From positions 186,001 through 250,000 of the forward strand of contig NZ_BOPG01000023.1 in NCBI RefSeq assembly GCF_016863635.1: a DNA stretch of 64,000 nucleotides. The letters run 5' to 3'. A program made the position numbers and the translations under genes. Within the stretch, counting starts at the first letter, position 1; every line of letters starts with the position of its first letter. Source of the stretch: Virgisporangium aurantiacum (lineage in GTDB: Bacteria; Actinomycetota; Actinomycetes; Mycobacteriales; Micromonosporaceae). Below the pieces are notes generated by a model. It was not told the origin of the DNA. It did no database searches and saw nothing but the letters and a program-made list of their open reading frames with translations. Of this stretch, positions 42,860 through 51,032 are shown piece after piece.

Positions 42860-43329
42860 CCGAGCGACGACCGGCCGGAGTCAACTTCGAAACCTGGATC
42901 GACCGGCAGATCCGCGACGCCGCCGAACGCGGCGAGTTCGACAACCTGCCGGGTGCCGGCAAGCCGCTGCCCGGCGCCGGCCGCCAGGACGACGAGAACT
43001 GGTGGCTCAACAGCTACCTGCGCCGCGAGGGCGTCACCGGCGACGCGCTGCTGCCGCCCGCCGTCATGCTGCGCCGCGAGGCCGACGAGCTTCCCGACGT
43101 GGTCCGGCTGATGTCGTCCGAGGCAGACGTCCGCGCCGCGGTCGCCGACCTGAACCGGCGCATCGTCGAATGCATGCGCCAGCCGTCCGAGCTACGGATC
43201 AGCGTGCGGCCGGTGAACGTCGAGCAGATCGTGGCGGGCTGGCGCGCCGCCCGCCCGTCCCCGGCACCCCGGCGAGAACCCGAGCCCCCGTCGCGTCGCC
43301 GCCGCCGTTTTTGGTGGCGGCGGACATGA
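42856..43329 (+). CDS. DUF1992 (DnaJ-C28-like domain) protein
   Basis: A protein of 157 aa. VNFETWIDRQIRDAAERGEF, DNLPGAGKPLPG and ENWWLNSYLRREG are the diagnostic DUF1992/DNAJC28 conserved-domain motifs. It ends in a basic Arg/Trp tail. The role is unknown. GGGGAG is 6 bases before the ATG, and a leader ORF overlaps the start. A strong shared terminator (43333-43360) follows. Confidence 0.88.
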   Translation: MTERRPAGVNFETWIDRQIRDAAERGEFDNLPGAGKPLPGAGRQDDENWWLNSYLRREGVTGDALLPPAVMLRREADELPDVVRLMSSEADVRAAVADLNRRIVECMRQPSELRISVRPVNVEQIVAGWRAARPSPAPRREPEPPSRRRRRFWWRRT

Positions 43330-43332
43330 CTA

Positions 43333-43360
43333 ACGGCGGGCCGGAAGACCGGCCCGCCGT
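43333..43360. terminator. Perfect 12-bp bidirectional terminator
   Basis: ACGGCGGGCCGG, loop AAGA, CCGGCCCGCCGT, then TTTCG. It lies between the ends of DUF1992 (+) and the YtxH-like gene (-). Confidence 0.88.
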
Positions 43361-43375
43361 TTCGTCGAGGTGTTC

Positions 43376-43705
43376 CTAGTAGCTCGTACCCGAGTTGCTC
43401 GAGTTCGAACTCGGACGAGTGACGCCCGACCCCGTCGTAGCCAGGGTCGTGTCGCTCTCCGAGGTGCCGAGCAGGGTCTGGCCGACCTTCGTCTCGGCGA
43501 GCTTGGAGTTGCTGAGCTTCTCCTTGCCCGTCGTCGCCAGCTTGCTGGCCTGTTCCTGGACCACTCCGCGGGCCTCCTGGACCGTGGGGTGCTCCCGGAC
43601 CTTACGGGCCGTTGCCACAATCTCTTCGTACTTCTCGCGACCGGCCCGGGCGCCGAGAACGAATCCCGCGGCCAGTCCGCCGAGGAACCACAGCTTGCCG
43701 CGCAT
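43376..43705 (-). CDS. YtxH-like small membrane protein
   Basis: A protein of 109 aa behind a textbook ribosome site (AAGGAGG, 5 bases before the ATG). A short N-terminal hydrophobic/glycine-zipper segment (LWFLGGLAAGFVLGARAG) is followed by a helical, charged region (REKYEEIVATARKVREHP) and a Ser/Thr-rich tail. This is the layout of YtxH-type stress-related proteins. Confidence 0.8.
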   Translation of the reverse strand: MRGKLWFLGGLAAGFVLGARAGREKYEEIVATARKVREHPTVQEARGVVQEQASKLATTGKEKLSNSKLAETKVGQTLLGTSESDTTLATTGSGVTRPSSNSSNSGTSY

Positions 43706-43925
43706 GCGACCTCCTTCTTCAGGCGACGCGAGTCGCCGTTAGTCACGCGAACGGACGTGTTGCGTCGTCTGTCCGTGCATACCCGTACATGGTGCCGGTG
43801 ACACCTGGTTCCCGGGGCTGAATGCCGACAAACGTGCGGGCCGGCGCGTCGGCGATAACCCCTGTGCTTGGGGCCGGCCACATCATGTACTCTAGTCCGG
43901 TCGCCCACGCTGCGGTGTGGTCCGA

Positions 43926-43998
43926 TCCCCCATAGCTCAATTGGCAGAGCAGCCGGCTGTTAACCGGCAGGTTTTTGGTTCGAGTCCAAATGGGGGAG
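43926..43998 (+). tRNA. tRNA-Asn (anticodon GTT)
   Basis: A full cloverleaf of 73 bases: acceptor TCCCCCA/TGGGGGA, D arm TAGCTCAATTGGCAGAGCA, anticodon arm GCCGGCTGTTAACCGGC with GTT, variable AGGTT, T arm TTTGGTTCGAGTCCAAA, discriminator G. CCA is not encoded. Confidence 0.96.
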
Positions 43999-44543
43999 CT
44001 TTGACCAGGGGAAACGTCTCGTTGATCTTGTCAGGTCTGAGCCAACCCACATTTTACCCACACTTTATTCGTGAGCCGCATCTCAGCTGGCCGAGTAGCC
44101 TCGGTGATGATCTTCAATGCCCCAGGCGCCTAGCGGCGGGCGAGATGAATTTGGCGCCCCCTTCTGAGTGACCTCACCGAGGCCGACCCGAGATGCGCGA
44201 GGTCGCCACCAGTTCGCGATCGACCGGGGCAAGGGGCCGCCACAGCGGCGGTCGCCCGGCGATCCCCCATGGGTGAGCCCATCCGATCAGATCGAACCGA
44301 TGCACGAGTTTCGGAAGGTCGGCGACCGGCGCCACTCGCGCCGACCCCGCACTCGATGGCCGATCAACCGATTCACCTTGGCGGCCCACGTGATCGCACG
44401 CTGACACACGAACATGATCAGCAGGCGAAGGTACATACTGGTTGAACCGGACGAGAGGTACAACTCAGACCGCCGATCGAACGCCGACGTCGAATCACCG
44501 GTAGGGCCGCCGGTGTTCCTCACCACGGGAGAGTGAGGATCGA
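43999..44543 (+). other. Gene-poor stretch after tRNA-Asn
   Basis: 545 bases with lower GC near the left end and no credible gene. A direct repeat ACCCACA (44045-44051, 44056-44062) lies in ACCCACATTTTACCCACACTT, the sort of sequence often left at the junction of tRNA-integrated elements. No integrase remnant is readable. The stretch is possibly a scar. Confidence 0.4.
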
Positions 44544-44759
44544 TCACTCCCCCGCCGTCACGAGGTCATCGAATTCGGCCCTGCGAGCCCCATCCAGGAA
44601 CGCCGCGAACTCGCGGACGGTAAACCGGAGGATGTGCCCGCCGGGATCCTTGGAGTCTCGAACGCCGACGGTATTGCCGACCCGTGCGATCTCGACACAG
44701 GCGCCGCTGTTCTGGGTCTTGACGCTCTTACGCCAGATGGCGTCGGTGAAGTCGTCCAT
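44544..44759 (-). CDS. DUF397 protein
   Basis: A protein of 71 aa. AIWRKSVKTQNSGACVEIA, VGVRDSKDPGGHIL and REFAAFLDGARRAEFDD are the full DUF397 signature. These small proteins usually sit beside an XRE/DUF5753 regulator and act as its partner (an antitoxin-like or signalling pair). Here no such regulator is adjacent, so it is an orphan. GGGGAGA lies upstream of the ATG. Confidence 0.9.
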   Translation of the reverse strand: MDDFTDAIWRKSVKTQNSGACVEIARVGNTVGVRDSKDPGGHILRFTVREFAAFLDGARRAEFDDLVTAGE

Positions 44760-44877
44760 TCCAATTCTCCCCTGCTACCTTCGAACGTTTGTACCCAGTC
44801 GCGCGCCTCAGTGCAATCGCCGGCTGAGGATCCCGCGTCCATCACCTTGACGATCGGCGACACAACCAAGATCCGCG

Positions 44878-47800
44878 TCACGACGCGCGGCCGGGGTTTC
44901 CCACGTAGTGAGGTGCCACCTCGCACAGAACCTGGTACGTCTCGCTGTCCAGGTCCTCCGGCACCTCAGCTTCCCGCGCATCGATCAGGTCTGCCACGAC
45001 CTGCTCGAGTTCGGCCGAGTTCCCCTCCGCCGCGGCAACACGCAGCATGTCCCGCCAAGTGATGTCGCTGGTCCGGTACGGATCCGCCTTCCACGCCTGC
45101 TCGACCGCCCACCGAGCGCCGGCGGTGTCCCCGCCTGCCAGACACAGTTCGGTCAGGCGGTGGGCGGCGTCGACGACGGCGGACGTGAGGTGGTGTGGCT
45201 GGATGTCCGAGGTCGGCAGCCACGTGTACGGGTTGCGCGCCACCGACGAGAACGCGATGTCGGCGTCCGCCAGCGGGGCGCCTCTGACCATCCCGAGCGC
45301 CACCCGGAGGTCACTCATCCCCGCCGGCCCCCGGTTGTCGCTGCGCTCGCGCAACCGCCGGAACAGATCCCAATCGAGCAGGAACCCGTCCCGCAGGCGG
45401 TACCGCCGATCGGTCGTCGCCTCCGGCAGCCACGGCTCGCCGTCGGATGCGGATCCGAGCCAACGCCGGGTCCGCGTCATCGCCGACCTCCGCGTGGTGA
45501 CCTTCACCGTCTGGCCCGGCCACAACGCTTCGTCGAGTTGGTCGCTCAGAACGCCACGGGCACCACGGGTCACGAGGTAGACCACAATCTCGGTGTAGAA
45601 GCGTGGCCGGTCGGCGGGCGCGGTTCCAGTGGCCTCGACGGTGGCCGGACCGAGGATCGAGATCCGGGGCCGAGGTATCGCGGGGTCGACCCAGTCGCGC
45701 AGGTCCCGGTCGAGCGTCGGGTCGCTCTGCTGGCGGGACGCGGTGCGCGGCACCGTTTTCGAGACCGGCACCACGATCACGGGGACGGCAGACGCCGCAT
45801 CGGCCACCGCTCCACGCTGGATCTTCTCGTTCTCCGTACTCTGGGCCTGCCTCAGCAGGCCGGCGATGGCGCCCAGCTCGCTCCGCGACAGGCTGGCCGC
45901 GTCCAGGGCGTCCTCGGTGTCGGCCAGACCGAGAAAGTCGATGCTGAGGCGGCCGTTCCCGTCGATGTGAACCGGCCAGCGACCGATGGTCTCGGTGCTG
46001 GTCGTCACGACGGCGACCGTACATCGGCCGGCGCTGTCGAGTTCCTTGTCGAATCGTTGCAACGTCACGAGGTCTGCCGTGCTCGGGTTCTTCACGAGGT
46101 ACACCTGGGGCATCCAGGCGTCGGCGACGATGTCCTCGATCCGTCCGACGAACGGGTCGGTACCGACGCGGTCCATCGAGGCCACGGACTGTTCCACACG
46201 GCGCCGGGCGCGGTCGATCGCGGCCTGTGTACTGGCGGCGGCGGTGACGCGATCGGTGTTGAGCGCGATGAGGTCGGCGGTCTCGTCGGCGTCGAACCCG
46301 GCGACGATGACGTCGACGTGGTCGCTCCAGGTGTTGCAGGCCAGCTCCCCGGCGAGGTACCGCAGCAGGTTCTCCGCCCGCCGAGCGTCGCCGGTTACGG
46401 TGACCAGGCCGAGGCGTTCCAGGTCGAGCAGCAGGTGCATGCCCGGCCGGGATCCGACCGCGGCGACCGTGGGCAGCGGCGCAAGGTGTCCGTTGACGTC
46501 TGGGAGTTCCGCGTCGGCGGAGAGCGTCCAGGTGAACCGCTCGTTCTGCCACGGCGGCGGCGGATCGGGCGCCGGTCGGGTCAGCAGCGTGTGAACGGTG
46601 TCCGCTTCCATCCAGACGCCGATGACGTCGGGCAGTGTCTGGTCGTCCCGGTCGGCAAGTCCGGCGGACAGCGCGCGGAGGGCCTGGTCAAGGCGCTCGA
46701 CGGCGACGGGCTGGGCAACGACCCGCATGGTGGTCTCGATTCTCGGCTCGGCCGGGTCGGGGATTCGTCCGCCGACCGGGCGACGTTCCTGGAGCCGCCT
46801 CCGGCGGCGCCGCAGTAGGGCAAGCGTGAGCGCCGCGAACAGGCCTGCGCCCATCAGCGGAACGCCGAACAGAATCAGCTGATCCAGCACGCTGTCGTCG
46901 CCGTCGACGTCATCCGTCGGGGCGGGCTGGGCGGGAGTCGCAGGCGCAGCCGATCCGACCGGCGGCGTGGGTTCCGTTGACGCGGGAGGCGCAGGTTGAG
47001 TCGGATCAACAGCTGTCGGGGGTGGCGGGGCCGCCCGCTCACCGAGCACCGTTCCGGTGGCATTTCGATGTGGTCCCCGATCCGTCGCGTCCGGCGGCAA
47101 CTGCAGCCGCTGGCCGGCCCTGATCCGATCGGGATCGCCGATCCCATTTGTCTCGGCGAGTTCCCGGTACCGTTCAGGTTCCCCGGTGAACCGGTCGGCG
47201 ATTTCGGCCAGTCGGTCGCCGCGAGCGACCACATAGGCCAGTTGTCCGGCCGGACTTGCCGCTTCGACCGCGCCCGCCGCGTGTGGACGGGCGCCTCGAT
47301 CGACCGCGTCAGTCGGTAGAACAAGCCGCTGGCCGGCGGCGATTCGGTCCGGATCCGAGAGGCCGTTGAGGCGTCCGAGTTCGTGGTATCGGCCCGCATC
47401 ACCGAGGTACCGGACCGCAATGTCTGCGAGCCGATCGTCGGGCGCAACCACGTACACCTGCCCGCTCGCGGCTGCGGCAAAGGCAGTGGCCGCCGGGCCG
47501 GCGCGCGTCACCGAAGCGGTCGCCACGGCAGGTGCCGCCGCCCCGATCACGATCGCCGCCACCAGCGCGGCTGCCAACCGCTGTTGCGGCCCCAACCCGA
47601 CCAATCGCAGCGCGGGACGCCGCCGGATCGTCGCGGGAATCTCGACCAGTACCGACAGTACGAAGGACGCCCACGCGACCCAGGCAACGATTGTCAGCGT
47701 CCGCAGGAACAGCTCGCCGGTGTCCCGCGCCATCACCGCATCGGCCACCTCGTCCATCGTGGGGACCTGGCCCGGCAGGGGGTTGCCGGCCACAGCGGCC

Positions 47801-47889
47801 AGTGCCGTCGGCACGCCGGCAACGATCGCCACCAAGCCCGCTGCCGCGGCGAAAGCGCTCGAGATCCGCCGGACGTTCGCGGCCCTCAT
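44878..47889 (-). CDS. Membrane protein with two LysM domains and a C-terminal BTAD-type regulator domain
   Basis: A protein of 1003 aa. The N-terminal part has two or three membrane segments (AFAAAAGLVAIVAGVPTALA, TLTIVAWVAWASFVLSVLV, LAAALVAAIVIGAAAPAVA). Two LysM-like domains follow (YVVAPDDRLADIAVRYLGD; YVVARGDRLAEIADRFTGE with RIRAGQRLQLPPD). Next is a Pro-rich linker, another membrane segment at ~345 (LILFGVPLMGAGLFAALTLA), a large middle region and a C-terminal OmpR-like/BTAD module (PRISILGPATVEATG, VLSDQLDEALWPGQTVKVTT, helical repeats to the end). It is last in the Tad operon (ATGA overlap with the TadG-like gene). A wall-sensing or secretion-coupled regulator is a reasonable inference. 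Confidence 0.8.
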   Translation of the reverse strand: MRAANVRRISSAFAAAAGLVAIVAGVPTALAAVAGNPLPGQVPTMDEVADAVMARDTGELFLRTLTIVAWVAWASFVLSVLVEIPATIRRRPALRLVGLGPQQRLAAALVAAIVIGAAAPAVATASVTRAGPAATAFAAAASGQVYVVAPDDRLADIAVRYLGDAGRYHELGRLNGLSDPDRIAAGQRLVLPTDAVDRGARPHAAGAVEAASPAGQLAYVVARGDRLAEIADRFTGEPERYRELAETNGIGDPDRIRAGQRLQLPPDATDRGPHRNATGTVLGERAAPPPPTAVDPTQPAPPASTEPTPPVGSAAPATPAQPAPTDDVDGDDSVLDQLILFGVPLMGAGLFAALTLALLRRRRRRLQERRPVGGRIPDPAEPRIETTMRVVAQPVAVERLDQALRALSAGLADRDDQTLPDVIGVWMEADTVHTLLTRPAPDPPPPWQNERFTWTLSADAELPDVNGHLAPLPTVAAVGSRPGMHLLLDLERLGLVTVTGDARRAENLLRYLAGELACNTWSDHVDVIVAGFDADETADLIALNTDRVTAAASTQAAIDRARRRVEQSVASMDRVGTDPFVGRIEDIVADAWMPQVYLVKNPSTADLVTLQRFDKELDSAGRCTVAVVTTSTETIGRWPVHIDGNGRLSIDFLGLADTEDALDAASLSRSELGAIAGLLRQAQSTENEKIQRGAVADAASAVPVIVVPVSKTVPRTASRQQSDPTLDRDLRDWVDPAIPRPRISILGPATVEATGTAPADRPRFYTEIVVYLVTRGARGVLSDQLDEALWPGQTVKVTTRRSAMTRTRRWLGSASDGEPWLPEATTDRRYRLRDGFLLDWDLFRRLRERSDNRGPAGMSDLRVALGMVRGAPLADADIAFSSVARNPYTWLPTSDIQPHHLTSAVVDAAHRLTELCLAGGDTAGARWAVEQAWKADPYRTSDITWRDMLRVAAAEGNSAELEQVVADLIDAREAEVPEDLDSETYQVLCEVAPHYVGNPGRAS

Positions 47890-48293
47890 CCCGTCACCAG
47901 ATGCGCGGTCGCGCTGCCGGTCACCGTCACCCGGTCGATGCCGATCAGCCCGAGCATCAAGGTGTCGGACGTCGCCGTCACGGTGACGACCAGTGTCACC
48001 TCGTCCTCGACACGTACCGTCCCCGCAGCCCCGGCCGCGTCCAGATACTGCTGTGCGGCGGCCACCGCTCGGTCGGGGTCGAGCGTCTTCTCCCCTCCGG
48101 TCACCGCCTGCGGCAATACGATCGCCTGCCCACCGGCGCGGGCCGCCTCACCCGCAATGTGGTCGGCATGCTGGGCTGCCCGGAGCCTGCCAGCCCCATC
48201 CGCCGACAGGCCGATGACCACGAGGACGCCGAGCAGCGCGATCGCGAGGAACACGCTGATCCGACCCTCGTCCGAGCGCAGACGGACGGTCAT
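47886..48293 (-). CDS. TadG-like pilus assembly protein
   Basis: A protein of 135 aa. DEGRISVFLAIALLGVLVVI gives one N-terminal membrane helix of the TadE/TadG kind, followed by RAAQHADHIAGEAARAGGQA, the usual short extracellular helix of Rv3655/TadG-type proteins. It is probably a minor pseudopilin or assembly factor at the cytoplasmic membrane. It overlaps both neighbours by 4 bases. Confidence 0.75.
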   Translation of the reverse strand: MTVRLRSDEGRISVFLAIALLGVLVVIGLSADGAGRLRAAQHADHIAGEAARAGGQAIVLPQAVTGGEKTLDPDRAVAAAQQYLDAAGAAGTVRVEDEVTLVVTVTATSDTLMLGLIGIDRVTVTGSATAHLVTG

Positions 48294-48727
48294 GCCGACC
48301 CTCCCCGACTGCGGTACCGGTCGAGCGGAGAGGTGAACGAGGCGGTCAGGGTCCGTGTGCCCGGTACTCCCGGCATTGCCACGTCCGCGAACGAGACCTC
48401 GCAGATGACCCGGACCCCGACCGATGCCGGTTGACCCACCGGTACGCCGAACCCTTTGACGTCGACGGTCACCGTGAGTTCAATGCAGCCAAGGCCCTGC
48501 CGCGCCAAGGTTTGCGTGGCCGCATCGACCGCGCGCTCCTCGGCAACCGCCTGCGTACGGGACAGCGAAGCCGCACGGGCCGCGTCGTGCGCAGCGAGGT
48601 CAACCGCGCTCTGCGCGACGGCCTGCCGACCGACGACCACCGCGAGCGCGACGAGCACGAGGAACAACGGCATCAGGACCGCCAGCTCCACGGACACCGA
48701 GCCCTCGTCGCGGCAGCGGCCGGTCAC
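48290..48727 (-). CDS. TadE-like pilus protein (second copy)
   Basis: A protein of 145 aa from the GTG at 48727, which overlaps the previous stop (GTGA); the open frame further upstream is noise. DEGSVSVELAVLMPLFLVLV with the E after the SV pair, then AQSAVDLAAHDAARAAS, matches TadE-like pseudopilins. It contains a pair of cysteines (GCIELTVTV, VRVICEV). Confidence 0.8.
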   Translation of the reverse strand: MTGRCRDEGSVSVELAVLMPLFLVLVALAVVVGRQAVAQSAVDLAAHDAARAASLSRTQAVAEERAVDAATQTLARQGLGCIELTVTVDVKGFGVPVGQPASVGVRVICEVSFADVAMPGVPGTRTLTASFTSPLDRYRSRGGSA

Positions 48728-49116
48728 GGCCGTTCCTCGCTGCTGAACCGCTCGACCCGACCGTGCGCCGTCTGCGAAACGTCGAACGCCAGCAGGAACC
48801 GGAGACTGCGCCCGGTCACCGTGGCCGACACGTCGTCGCCATCGCGCACGACCGTCACCTTCGGGCCGACCAGCCAGTCCCCCGCGCCGTCGAGAAACCG
48901 TCCGGCGCGGGCCTGGCCCGTGCCGGACGGCGCGTTGTACGCGCGCTCCGCGGTCACCGCCTCCTGCGCGGCGGCCATCGCGACGTTGCGGGCCAGGAAC
49001 CAGGCCGCGATCTGGATGCTGGCGAACAACAGCAGGAGCACCACCGGGAACAGGATCGCGAGTTCGACCGCCGCCGACCCGCGATCCGACTCGGCTCGAC
49101 GGATCACGCGTCTCAC
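48724..49116 (-). CDS. TadE-like pilus protein
   Basis: A protein of 130 aa from a GTG. DRGSAAVELAILFPVVLLLL is the canonical TadE N-terminus with the conserved glutamate. It is followed by FLARNVAMAAAQEAVTAERA and a soluble domain. It overlaps both neighbouring genes by 4 bases. Confidence 0.85.
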   Translation of the reverse strand: MRRVIRRAESDRGSAAVELAILFPVVLLLLFASIQIAAWFLARNVAMAAAQEAVTAERAYNAPSGTGQARAGRFLDGAGDWLVGPKVTVVRDGDDVSATVTGRSLRFLLAFDVSQTAHGRVERFSSEERP

Positions 49117-49310
49117 TGCGACGCCGGTCCGCCGGGCACGGTGGCCATGAAACCGTTGGCTCGCGCCACCGCCCAGGCAACGACGGCGGCGGCGAGGATC
49201 GCCAGCCCGGCGATGATGATCGCCGTGGGGACCGGGTTGTCACCGCGGTCCCTTTCGGCCCTGATCTCGTGGATCCGCGTCGCGACCGCTGCCGCAATTC
49301 GATTGACCAT
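49113..49310 (-). CDS. Small membrane protein, candidate Flp-type pilin
   Basis: A protein of 65 aa: a charged helix (IHEIRAERDRGDNPVPTA) leading into one hydrophobic segment (IIIAGLAILAAAVVAWAVA). Its size, single hydrophobic stretch and place between TadC and TadE genes suit a Flp-like pilin or accessory subunit. A clear G/XXXXEY prepilin site is not visible, so the pilin role is tentative. Confidence 0.6.
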   Translation of the reverse strand: MVNRIAAAVATRIHEIRAERDRGDNPVPTAIIIAGLAILAAAVVAWAVARANGFMATVPGGPASQ

Positions 49311-49332
49311 GAGTTCTCTCCATCCGTTGTGG

Positions 49333-50172
49333 TCACAGTCGAGTCATGAACGGGTAGAGCACGAAGGCGACGAGGACGAACACGAGCGCCGCGCCGGGAA
49401 CGTCGAGCCGACCGGTCACCGCCTCCGCCCGGGCCAGGGCGTCGGTTCGGAGCTGGTCGCGCAGGCTGTCCGCCTGTTGACGCAAGGTGTCCTGTACCTG
49501 AGCGCCCTCGGTGCCGGAGGACTGCATGGTGGCCCCGACGTCGCCAAGCTCCGGAACGCCTATCCGGTCTGCCGTCTCCCGTAGCTCCTGCCACGGCAAC
49601 CGGAGCTGCAGTTGCGCGCGCAGCAGTGCGTCGCGGATCCGATCGAACACCCAGCCGTCGCACACCGTCGCGGCCCGTTCCAATGCCTCGACCGGACCAT
49701 GCGCGGCCGACAGCTGCAACGCGACCAGGTCGAGGTAGATGCAGACCGCACGGACGAATTCGCGCCGCGCCCGCGCGGCCCGGACGCTCACGTCGCGACG
49801 TGCGATCAGCACGGACAGAGCCGCGCACAACGGGCCGGTGAACACGGGGATGATGACGTCAACCTCTGCGCCCAGGAAGGCCATTGCCACGGCTATCAGA
49901 GACGGAAGGGCCAATCCGAAGAGTCCGTAGCAGAGCAGCGTGACGGCGTAACGTTCCGGGCTTTGACCCAGGAGGTTGAGTTCGTGCACGGGTGGATGAA
50001 CGAACCCCGCGAGCCGAGCCAGCACCGGCCGCCGGGCCTCGGAGGGGTGGTGGAGCCGACGCAGCGCGGACATAAGTGGTGGTGCGGCGGGTAGGACCTC
50101 GCGCAACGCAACGAATCCGCCGACCCCCGCGACTGCACCGCCGGCCACAGCGGCGGCCAGGTGCCATGTCAT
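49333..50172 (-). CDS. TadC-like type II secretion F-domain protein
   Basis: A protein of 279 aa from the ATG at 50172 (overlap with the TadB stop). A T2SSF domain is visible as VCIYLDLVALQLSAAHGPVE, LQLRLPWQELRETADRIGVP and ELGDVGATMQSSGTEGAQVQ. Hydrophobic segments lie at the N-terminus, ~90-140 and the C-terminus (ALVFVLVAFVLYPFMTRL). It is an inner-membrane platform protein of the Tad machine. Confidence 0.87.
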   Translation of the reverse strand: MTWHLAAAVAGGAVAGVGGFVALREVLPAAPPLMSALRRLHHPSEARRPVLARLAGFVHPPVHELNLLGQSPERYAVTLLCYGLFGLALPSLIAVAMAFLGAEVDVIIPVFTGPLCAALSVLIARRDVSVRAARARREFVRAVCIYLDLVALQLSAAHGPVEALERAATVCDGWVFDRIRDALLRAQLQLRLPWQELRETADRIGVPELGDVGATMQSSGTEGAQVQDTLRQQADSLRDQLRTDALARAEAVTGRLDVPGAALVFVLVAFVLYPFMTRL

Positions 50173-51032
50173 CGCGAGCTCCGCGTGCCGTCGAAGGCCC
50201 GGACCGGCGGCGGGGGTTCGCTCATTCGGCGCACCCACAGCAGCAGCGCTGCGAACACCGCAATCAGTACCGCCAGCGCCACCTGGCCGCTCGCCGTCGT
50301 GTACGGGCGCATGTACTCGGCGCGGGTGATGCCGTACCCGAACGTCACCAGCGTCATGCCGGTCAGAAATCGGACGGCGAACCGTGGCTGGGTGCGTTTC
50401 GCATCGACCTCCCGTCGGGTGGCCACCTCGGCGACGGCGGCGTTGGCGATGGAGTTCAGTACGTCGCCAAGGTGTTCACCGCGGTCGGTGATGTTCAGGA
50501 TCAGCGCCGCGACGACCTGGTCGCAGACCGGATCGTGGATGCCGTCCGCGAACTGCCGTAGCGCGTCTCTCGGCCGCCACCCGGCGTCCAGGTGGGCGGC
50601 CAGCGTTCGAACCTCGTCCGAGATCGGGACCGGCGCGGTTGCGGTGCTCGCGGTGATTGCCTGCTGTAGCCCGGCTCCCGTGGCGGAGATGTCCTTCAGC
50701 CGGCGTGTCCACTCCCCCACCGCTTCGACGCGGGCGATCGCCTGCCGCTCACGCCGACCGACGGTCAGCAGCCACGGCGCTCCGGGAACGGCGGCGGCGA
50801 TGACGATCCCAGCCACCGGCATACCGGTCAGCAACCATCCTGTGCATCCCGCGACAGCCGCCACGCTGAGCATCGCGCGGCGACGCCTGATCTCGGCTGC
50901 TCTCGCCATCCAGCGCCGCAACCGCGGTGCCGGACGCGATGGGCGCGTGGTACCGACGAGCGCGACGACGCCGAGCACCACGCCGGACACTGCGAATGCT
51001 CCGCCGAGCTGCGCCAGAACGGTCAGGTTCAT
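50169..51032 (-). CDS. TadB-like type II secretion F-domain protein
   Basis: A protein of 287 aa from the ATG at 51032, which overlaps the TadA stop by 4 bases. It has an N-terminal membrane helix (GGAFAVSGVVLGVVALVG) and a second hydrophobic region, then the T2SSF domain (RLKDISATGAGLQQAITAST, DQVVAALILNITDRGEHLGD). C-terminal helices are VRFLTGMTLVTFGYGIT and VALAVLIAVFAALLLW. It is a platform partner of TadC. Confidence 0.87.
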   Translation of the reverse strand: MNLTVLAQLGGAFAVSGVVLGVVALVGTTRPSRPAPRLRRWMARAAEIRRRRAMLSVAAVAGCTGWLLTGMPVAGIVIAAAVPGAPWLLTVGRRERQAIARVEAVGEWTRRLKDISATGAGLQQAITASTATAPVPISDEVRTLAAHLDAGWRPRDALRQFADGIHDPVCDQVVAALILNITDRGEHLGDVLNSIANAAVAEVATRREVDAKRTQPRFAVRFLTGMTLVTFGYGITRAEYMRPYTTASGQVALAVLIAVFAALLLWVRRMSEPPPPVRAFDGTRSSR

